This document shows, one piece after another, positions 58,769 to 64,000 of a stretch of DNA of 64,000 nt (within the stretch, counting starts at the first letter, position 1; the number at the start of each line of letters is the position of its first letter). The notes under the pieces were generated by a model. That model was not told the DNA's origin. It did not search any database and saw only the letters and a program-made list of their open reading frames with translations. Source of the stretch: Streptomyces sp. Root1304 (lineage in GTDB: Bacteria; Actinomycetota; Actinomycetes; Streptomycetales; Streptomycetaceae); NCBI RefSeq assembly GCF_001426405.1, contig NZ_LMEP01000026.1:42373-106372 (forward strand), given 5' to 3'. Made by a program: the position numbers and the translations under genes.

Positions 58769-58804
58769 GACCCCGCGCTCAGCGTTTCCGCTGATCACGG
58801 GGTC
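58769..58804 (-). terminator. Native terminator of the tRNA-Arg gene
   Basis: GACCCCG (58769-58775) pairs with CGGGGTC (58798-58804) and, inside, TCAGCG with CGCTGA around TTTC. It lies 21 bp past the tRNA 3' end on the minus strand and is a typical tRNA terminator. It shows that the fragment beside it keeps the chromosomal 3' side. Confidence 0.75.
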
Positions 58805-58825
58805 TGTGTGGCACTCCTTGCGAAG

Positions 58826-58869
58826 TGCCCCCGGCAGGATTCGAACCTGCGCACACGGCTCCGGAGGCC
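58826..58869 (-). other. 3' fragment of tRNA-Arg(CCG): island attachment site
   Basis: On the minus strand the sequence gives an anticodon loop CTCCGGA (anticodon CCG), the 3' anticodon stem, a short variable loop, a T-arm GCAGG-TTCGAAT-CCTGC and acceptor strand CGGGGGC plus A. The 5' half (acceptor GCCCCCG, D-arm) is absent; unrelated sequence begins at about 58870. A tRNA 3' portion ending near the anticodon is the usual core of a tyrosine-integrase attachment site. Because the terminator beside it is retained, this is the left junction of an element whose right junction should carry the rebuilt, complete tRNA-Arg. Confidence 0.82.
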
Positions 58870-58930
58870 TTGTGAGTCTCAAGTGTTTCCGCAGGTCAGA
58901 AGGTCGCAGGGAGTCTGGTGGGCGCCATCG

Positions 58931-58949
58931 GTCCACGAATGGGCCGCGG
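58931..58949 (+). repeat. Direct repeat copy 2 flanking the tRNA fragment
   Basis: GTCCACGAATGGGCCGCGG, differing from 58708-58726 at two of 19 positions. It lies just inside the island, 62 bp right of the tRNA fragment and 30 bp before the restriction endonuclease stop. Confidence 0.6.
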
Positions 58950-58978
58950 GCTACCCCTCCACGTGGCTTGACGCACCG

Positions 58979-60133
58979 CTAGGCGAAGAGAGTGCCCGCG
59001 CTTACAGCCGCGCTCTCGGCCTGCGCGAAAGCCTGTTTGGCGTACTCGGCGTCATCATCGGGAGTGATCAGGTTGACCGCCTCGTGTGTAGCTGCGGCTT
59101 TGGCGGCCTTCCGCGCCCGCTTCTTCGCCCTACGCTCTGCGGTGATTTGCTCGCTGAACGTCTTCCGGTAGGCGCGGGACTCTGCCTGCCTAGCTGGACT
59201 CAGGGCAGCCTGCCGCGCCGGAGAGGAGCCGTCGGTTCGCAAGCAGGCCCACTGGCTTCCGTTACTGAGTTCCAGCCCTCCCAACTCCAAAGCGCGTTCA
59301 CGGTTGGCTTTCCAATGACCGTTGAGAACCTCGAAGCCTTCTTCAAGCAATCTCTGGCGAGTCTCTCCACGGAAGCGACGCGCCTCGTCTACCTGCTGTC
59401 CGATGGACTCGATGGTGTGGCGGTGGATGATCATGCCTTCGCAGCGCTTGAAGAGTTCCAAAGCCCGTGCATCGCCACCTCGCGGAGCGAGAATGGCGTC
59501 ACGGTCTTCCTTGCGAAGACTCATCAGGAAGTTTTCGGGGATTGGCGTCCCAGGCTGCACGAGCCAGAGGATCTCACTCATGCCGCCCGGGCTCTGGATG
59601 GTGCGCTTCCCGTCACGGTTTCCGCCCACGAGGATCTCATCCCTAATACGGATAAGGCCTACTGCCATCTCGCCGGTTACGTCATCTCCGTGTACCAAAA
59701 GACAGATATGGCCCACAGCTTCCGGGGGTATCTGCCAGCCCCCGAAATTGCGAGACCACTTGCAATCGACATCGACGCCGCGTACATCGAAGTCCATGCC
59801 AGCGGAGCCCTCGTCCAACTGGTATTCACCGCGCACAATGTTCTCGATATTCACGCCCAGGTAACCCTTCTCCTGGTCGTTGCATTGATCGAGTGTCCAG
59901 CGGCGGGTGCGAGGCGTAGCAATCACTTCGTCCGTGGCCTTCCGGATGATCGCACCCATTCGCCTGCTCACGTCCGGCGAGAAAAAATCGAAGGCAACGT
60001 CTATGCCTCGGTCGGCCTCGGGAGTGCTGGGGATGAGCTGTCCGATTGAAGTGGCTGCCATTTTGTCGGCCCGACGAGCGTACGCGCCCCGCTGTTCAAC
60101 CGGGTCTGATCCGAAGAGAAGTTGCTCATCCAT
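58979..60133 (-). CDS. NaeI-family type II restriction endonuclease
   Basis: A 384-aa protein from ATG 60133, with GGAG ten bases upstream; TTG 60151 is an alternative. It matches NaeI over about residues 50-310, as I remember that enzyme. The segment GVDVDCKWS-GGWQIPPEAVGHICLL aligns with GVQVDCKFS-GAWMLPPESIGHICLV. Active-site equivalents are Glu97, Asp114, Asp123 and Lys125 (VDCK). Val70 stands where NaeI has Leu43, whose replacement by Lys gives topoisomerase activity. NaeI cuts GCCGGC and needs a second bound site; the same specificity is likely but unproven here. The C-terminal 60 residues are Ala/Lys/Arg-rich. The partner methyltransferase follows upstream on the same strand. Confidence 0.93.
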   Translation of the reverse strand: MDEQLLFGSDPVEQRGAYARRADKMAATSIGQLIPSTPEADRGIDVAFDFFSPDVSRRMGAIIRKATDEVIATPRTRRWTLDQCNDQEKGYLGVNIENIVRGEYQLDEGSAGMDFDVRGVDVDCKWSRNFGGWQIPPEAVGHICLLVHGDDVTGEMAVGLIRIRDEILVGGNRDGKRTIQSPGGMSEILWLVQPGTPIPENFLMSLRKEDRDAILAPRGGDARALELFKRCEGMIIHRHTIESIGQQVDEARRFRGETRQRLLEEGFEVLNGHWKANRERALELGGLELSNGSQWACLRTDGSSPARQAALSPARQAESRAYRKTFSEQITAERRAKKRARKAAKAAATHEAVNLITPDDDAEYAKQAFAQAESAAVSAGTLFA

Positions 60134-60186
60134 TATTGAGTGACTCCACAATCGTCAAGTAATTGGCGGCGGCTTCATTTTGTCGG

Positions 60187-61287
60187 TTACGCTGAAGCCA
60201 TTGCGGGCATGCGTGGCGAAGATTTCTTGCTGCGATCCACTCCAGTGACACTCTCGGACATCCACGTTCCGAGATTGTCTAGGACATCAGTCGGTGGTTC
60301 CCAGCCGAATGCGGCACAGAGGATATGTGCGGCGAGGCGAGGAGGAACAGCATTTCCGATCTGCTGCCCGACGTCTCTACCCGACCAGGGGTAGTCCGCC
60401 GGGAATGTTTGCAGGCGGCCCGCTTCCGAGAAAGAGAATCGATCCAACTCGACGCCATCGACCGATACCACCCGGTTGCGTGAGATTTTCCCGGTGACGG
60501 TCGCGGAGGGCTCCCATGACCCGCGCCGCCCACGCGCCTTAGGGTCTCCACCAGTTCCGTAGTTCGAGATCACGAGGAACGGTGAATCTCGGTTCAGGAC
60601 GTCGCCCATTGAGCGCCAGGGCTTCAGACTGATGTCCCCGGATTCACGAGAAATCCCCTTGCGGTAGGTGCGATGGGTGGGATCTGGCAGCTTCACCGGC
60701 TCGGATCCCATTCGAGCGACGAGAACGGCTCTTTTGCGGGTTTGCGGAACCCCGTATGCCTCTGTGCGCAGGAGTCCACAGTCGACCGAGTAGCCCTCGC
60801 TACGCAGAGCTTCGGCGTAGGCTTCCCACACCGGGAGCACCGCGGGGACCTGCTCCAGCACAATCGCTCGATAGGGCTTGTCGAGATCGTCGATTGCTTC
60901 CAACGCCCAGCGAAGCGGCTCCAGTACCAGACCGGTCCGCTCGTCCTCCAGCTTAGAGAGGTCCTTCGCGATTTCTTTGCAGTCCTCTCGAGCCACCATT
61001 CGATCAACGAAGGCCAACACGTCGTCGAGTGCCCTGCGCCCAGCGCCACTCCCCGCGACGGTGAACGTCTGGCAGGGCGGCCCGCCTGCGAGCACATCCG
61101 CGTCAGGAAAGCGGGCTGGCCCGTACCGGCGTACGTCGTCCTCGATCGTTGCCAACCCGGCCGCGCGGCGCGTTGCGCAGGCAGCTGAATCCCATTCCAC
61201 ACCCACTGTTGCTAGGCCAAGCTTCTCGGCGGCGACGTCGAGCCCGCCGGGGCCGGCGAACAGGTCAACGATCTGGACGGGCTGCAC
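60187..61287 (-). CDS. DNA cytosine-C5 methyltransferase
   Basis: A 366-aa enzyme. GTG 61287 was chosen because GGAG lies five bases upstream and motif I begins at residue 8; longer in-frame starts at 61341 (ATG) and 61437 have no good site. Motifs: I DLFAGPGGLDVAA, IV GGPPCQTF with catalytic Cys72, VI VLEQVPAVL (EQV in place of ENV), VIII QTRKRAVLVA, and X QIGNAVPP. It lies 53 bp upstream of the NaeI-type endonuclease on the same strand, so it is almost certainly the protecting methylase of that system. It probably methylates a cytosine in the same target. Its upstream neighbour is an Mrr-like endonuclease on the same strand. Confidence 0.94.
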   Translation of the reverse strand: MQPVQIVDLFAGPGGLDVAAEKLGLATVGVEWDSAACATRRAAGLATIEDDVRRYGPARFPDADVLAGGPPCQTFTVAGSGAGRRALDDVLAFVDRMVAREDCKEIAKDLSKLEDERTGLVLEPLRWALEAIDDLDKPYRAIVLEQVPAVLPVWEAYAEALRSEGYSVDCGLLRTEAYGVPQTRKRAVLVARMGSEPVKLPDPTHRTYRKGISRESGDISLKPWRSMGDVLNRDSPFLVISNYGTGGDPKARGRRGSWEPSATVTGKISRNRVVSVDGVELDRFSFSEAGRLQTFPADYPWSGRDVGQQIGNAVPPRLAAHILCAAFGWEPPTDVLDNLGTWMSESVTGVDRSKKSSPRMPAMASA

Positions 61288-61508
61288 TTGCTCTCCACGG
61301 GGGTGTCGGAATGAGGCCGTCCGAGCCGGGCTTGTCGGCATCTGAACAGCGCATATCAGGGTATCGCGCACCAGTGACAGTGCCGCTTCCGTCGTGATCG
61401 GTGGATCAACTAGTTGATCAACGGATCCTTGTGGCACGGGGTGTTTCCCCAGATCAGGCCGTCGAGGGGACTTTGAATTCGGCTGCTGAGACGTGGGTCT
61501 CCAGACGG

Positions 61509-62849
61509 CTACTCAAGCAGAATCTCTTCGGGGCGTCGGTTCGTGACGGTGGTCTCTCGCCCAGTGAGTATGTGCTCGATGCAGGCTTCGAGGTCTCCGC
61601 CGTGGTCGTCCCGGGCCATGCTCCTGAGCTCCCGAGCCAGGTCCACCCCGTTGATCAGAACGATCGGGTACTGGTCTTCAACGATTTCTGTCTGTGCAGG
61701 CACGGAGTAGGCCCCAGTCGTGACGTACACGCCGATCCAGCCGCGTCGCAGTCGAGCCACGACGCGAGCGATCTGCTCGGCGGTGACCAGGTTGTCGAGC
61801 TTGACGCATTTTGCTTGGCCGAGGACGACGAGGCTGGTGCCGGCGAGCCCACTGCCGATGTCGAGCCGGCCCACGAAGTCCGCTCCGCCGTCGCCGGACC
61901 TGCGCGTCAGCCACCCCTCGATGTAGCTGTTCCCGGCCCCACGCAACACACGGGCCGCGACCGCGGATGCAACGGCCTCGAAGTCGTGCTTACGGCCGTC
62001 GAAGTACTTGTAGATCAGCTCCAGGTCCTTGGCTTCGGTGGTTCCCGGCTTGGGGCGCTGCTCGGGCACTTTGGTCACTTTGGCCCGGGCAACCCGCCGG
62101 CGGATCCTTGGCAGGGCCGAGTTTCCGTGCTTGACCCACTCACGCCATGCTCGCGGGGCGAGTTCGAGAGTCTCCGTGTCGGGCACGGTCTTGTCCCTGC
62201 GGGACTCGATCCACTCCCATGAGACCTTGTCGTCCTCGTCCGTGAGGTCGATGAGAGCGACGTCGTAGACGTAGTTCGTGAACGTCGTGTGGTCGCTGCC
62301 GCCCCACTGAACCAGTCGCTCGGCCCGCTCGATGATCCCCAGGCCGCAGAACTCGACGTGCCCCTTGACCTTGCCGCTGCGCGAAACCGCCCGGAACAGC
62401 AGCAGCGGGATGGCGGAGGTCCGCTCCTCGGGCGTGTGCCCCTGGTGCCCGGTGAAGGCATCAAGCAGGGCTGCATTGCCGTTGGTCTTCCCTGGTGCGA
62501 CGGTGGTGGTGGCCTTGTGGTCACCGAAGTAGCGGACGTGCCCGTTGTCCATGTCGAACACGTCATGCCACGGCGTCTGCTCGGTGCCGGCCTTCCAGGG
62601 GCTCGACCGGATGAGAATCACCGGCCGCCGCTCCCCGTCCGGCGTCCGAACTTTCGCCATGCCATTGATCCCGGCCTCTAGCAGGGCACGGGCGAGGTCC
62701 GGCGAGTGAGTCACATGGTGGAAGTTGGGGTACCCCTGCAACTCCTCAGGTACCGGATCCTTGCCGGTCGCGTAGCGGTAGACCTGCCCAACACGCAACT
62801 GACCACCCACGTATACCCCCCACAGCAGTACTGGCCTGACGATCTTCAT
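61509..62849 (-). CDS. Restriction endonuclease with C-terminal Mrr-like nuclease domain
   Basis: A 446-aa protein. ATG 62849 was chosen because the conserved part begins there; longer starts up to 63038 are possible and no ribosome site decides. The N-terminal half (about 1-210), with FHHVTHSPDLARALLE and GHVRYFGDHK, resembles SRA/AspBHI-type modified-base-reading domains; this is tentative. The C-terminal third has an Mrr-type PD-(D/E)xK site: GDGGADFVGRLDIGSG (Asp324) and VVLGQAKC (Gln345-x-Lys347). Such enzymes cut modified DNA (type IV-like). It precedes the methyltransferase by 221 bp on the same strand. If methylation-dependent it must spare the neighbour's methylated sites. Confidence 0.82.
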   Translation of the reverse strand: MKIVRPVLLWGVYVGGQLRVGQVYRYATGKDPVPEELQGYPNFHHVTHSPDLARALLEAGINGMAKVRTPDGERRPVILIRSSPWKAGTEQTPWHDVFDMDNGHVRYFGDHKATTTVAPGKTNGNAALLDAFTGHQGHTPEERTSAIPLLLFRAVSRSGKVKGHVEFCGLGIIERAERLVQWGGSDHTTFTNYVYDVALIDLTDEDDKVSWEWIESRRDKTVPDTETLELAPRAWREWVKHGNSALPRIRRRVARAKVTKVPEQRPKPGTTEAKDLELIYKYFDGRKHDFEAVASAVAARVLRGAGNSYIEGWLTRRSGDGGADFVGRLDIGSGLAGTSLVVLGQAKCVKLDNLVTAEQIARVVARLRRGWIGVYVTTGAYSVPAQTEIVEDQYPIVLINGVDLARELRSMARDDHGGDLEACIEHILTGRETTVTNRRPEEILLE

Positions 62850-63398
62850 CGACGGTAGCGGCCAGCACTGACAGACGGATGGGGCTTTCACGGCCATGAG
62901 CTTGGGATCACCGCTCTTTGACGCCTGAGAGGCGCTGTGAACTGCGGAAACGGGCGCCGAGTCGAGCCGCACGGCCCTCTCCACATCCGTCGTTATCCGT
63001 GGTTCCCCGTCCCAACTGGCACGGAACTGGCACGGCAACCTCTTCGTCCCGAAGCAACTCGGGCGAGGGCTCTCCCTTGGGCTCCTGCGCCTCTCACCTG
63101 GGCTGACGGTCCGCAGGTGTCCGCGCTCGTCCGCCCCTGTTCGCCTGCGTTGTCACGCAGTTAGACACTCACCGCTCAACGGCCAATCACGGGACAGGGT
63201 CGTTGTCAGTGCCGACCTCTATGGTCTCAAGCGCGCGGTCGGCTTCCGGGGGTTCCATCTCTGAAGGGAATGGTTGCATCCCCGGCCTGTCTGGGGGCGG
63301 CCCGGAGACTCGTCCGGGACCTAACCGACGGCCGGGCTTCGTCGATGGCCAGGAGATCACCTGCCAGCGCCGGCCGCGCACCACATTGATGGGAGCAC
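62850..63398. other. Island segment without a clear gene
   Basis: 549 bp between the Mrr-like endonuclease start and a small hypothetical gene. It contains an exact 11-bp tandem duplication AACTGGCACGG (63014-63024 and 63025-63035). I see no ribosome site with a convincing reading frame. Part may be the true N-terminus of the endonuclease if it starts upstream (to 63038). Confidence 0.4.
63014..63035. repeat. 11-bp tandem direct repeat in the island
   Basis: Two exact head-to-tail copies of AACTGGCACGG. Short direct repeats of this size near element ends can be recombinase or excisionase arm sites, but no recombinase gene is in the window, so function is unassigned. Confidence 0.55.
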
Positions 63399-63794
63399 CT
63401 ACCAGTTGCGCCACTTGTCCGTGAGCTCATACCGCCCAAGCCCGTGTCGGGCGGTCAATGCGGCTACATCGACGCCGCGCTCACCCAGAGCCTGGTCGAT
63501 GTAGGCGCACAACGCCTCGCGTTCATCCGTCTCGTAGCCGCAGTGGATGTCATCCACAGCGTTCAAGGCCAAGACGACGCGCTCCACCGCGGCGAAGACC
63601 CGGACGTCCTCCGCGCTACCCAGCTCGGCCACCTCCTCGGCGAAGGAGTCGAGGACGGTATCGGTCGCCGTCAGGAGGTCGTCCGGGTACAGGTCAGCCA
63701 TGCAAGCGCAGCCAGGATCCAGGGTGCCGGCAGCAAGTTGCTCGGCCTCGCGGGCTATGCCCTCGCGCCAGCTCGTTGTCGGTCTCTCAGCCAT
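63399..63794 (-). CDS. Small DUF5713-like hypothetical protein
   Basis: A 131-aa acidic protein from ATG 63794. The part from about residue 30 (LYPDDLLTATDTVLDSFAEE) through YETDEREALCAYIDQALGERGVDV to the C-terminal ELTDKWRNW resembles DUF5713 proteins, a family of unknown function, by pattern and by its tryptophan-ended tail. The first 30 residues contain a CAC motif and may not belong; ATG 63701 is an alternative. No ribosome site is clear. It lies inside the island. Confidence 0.7.
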   Translation of the reverse strand: MAERPTTSWREGIAREAEQLAAGTLDPGCACMADLYPDDLLTATDTVLDSFAEEVAELGSAEDVRVFAAVERVVLALNAVDDIHCGYETDEREALCAYIDQALGERGVDVAALTARHGLGRYELTDKWRNW

Positions 63795-63940
63795 GACGCG
63801 GACCGTACAGCGTCCCCACGACAGCAGGGACGCTGCGCGATCGCGACATAAGCTTGGGAATCACCGATCTTTCAGCTACCCGTACGGCGCTGACCAGCAA
63901 TTTGGAGCGCGAAGTACGTGGCACGCGGAAGCGGGACGGT

Positions 63941-64000
63941 CTAGGCGCCTTCCTTCTCTCCAGGCTGGTTCGGCATAACGCCCCGCATGATCTCGGCGAG
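63941..64000 (-). CDS. Partial gene at the window edge
   Basis: The last 60 bases read on the minus strand as the C-terminus LAEIMRGVMPNQPGEKEGA before a TAG stop at 63941. The upstream part lies outside the window. The composition fits real coding sequence but the family is not identifiable from 19 residues. Confidence 0.4.
   Translation of the reverse strand, partial: LAEIMRGVMPNQPGEKEGA

Noticed and set aside
58826..58905. A complete tRNA-Arg gene
   Set aside because: Sequence 5' of the anticodon loop cannot form the acceptor or D-arm; only the 3' part is tRNA.
58745..58936. A 63-codon minus-strand frame over the tRNA fragment
   Set aside because: It translates the tRNA-Arg sequence itself (RPPEPCAQVRILPGAL is a common tRNA artefact) and so is not a gene.

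Overview
The window is high-GC actinobacterial DNA. Codon third positions are strongly G/C, GTG starts are common, ATGA/GTGA four-base overlaps recur, and a rare TTA codon appears. Conserved families (a Kgd-type 2-oxoglutarate enzyme beside a two-component pair and lon, a CvnA-D conservon, HspR- and DasR-type operators) point to Streptomyces or a very close relative. From memory, the kgd / two-component / lon neighbourhood matches the S. coelicolor SCO5281-SCO5285 area, so most of the window is core chromosome.

Layout. 1-7.15 kb holds an Fxs-like peptide-modification locus: a SAV_2336-type protein (5' end outside the window), a 65-aa precursor-like peptide whose C-terminus is not FxSxx, an HExxH-type putative peptide beta-hydroxylase, and a TIR-like/NB-ARC/TPR protein. 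No radical SAM gene is visible. 7.2-13.9 kb holds kgd, a histidine kinase/response regulator pair and a spermidine-synthase-like protein. 14-18.4 kb is a fully overlapping five-gene operon: ECF sigma, zinc-finger anti-sigma fused to a membrane domain, ABC ATPase, and two membrane proteins. 18.5-26.5 kb holds an emfourin-like lipoprotein, a GNAT, lon with a HAIR operator, DUF4240, a membrane-anchored LPMO with a DasR-like operator, a GH25 muramidase, a MarR regulator and a PP2C-like protein. 26.8-32.7 kb is the conservon cvnABCD followed by a styrene-monooxygenase-like flavoprotein. 32.8-44.7 kb holds DUF6584, an MFS exporter, an NlpC/P60 hydrolase, a TetR/ferritin-like pair, a PBP2/FtsW-type pair, and a lipoprotein coupled to an orphan histidine kinase. 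45-50.6 kb holds a HEAT-repeat protein and the split NHEJ locus (ligase, LigD-type polymerase, Ku), with a 20-bp tandem-repeat promoter region between polymerase and Ku. 50.8-58.6 kb holds a secreted M4 protease, a PLP enzyme, a proline-iminopeptidase-like hydrolase, a secreted beta-propeller-like protein with a TTA codon, and a small hypothetical protein.

From about 58.83 kb to the window end is a genomic island. It begins with a 3' fragment of tRNA-Arg(CCG) that keeps the tRNA's own terminator. It carries a NaeI-family restriction endonuclease, a cytosine-C5 methyltransferase, an Mrr-like second endonuclease and small hypothetical genes. The intact tRNA and integrase are expected to the right, outside the window.

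The most unusual content is the Fxs-like locus without a radical SAM enzyme, the tRNA-bounded restriction island, the 20-bp repeat array in the ku/ligD promoter region, and the sigma/anti-sigma/ABC operon.
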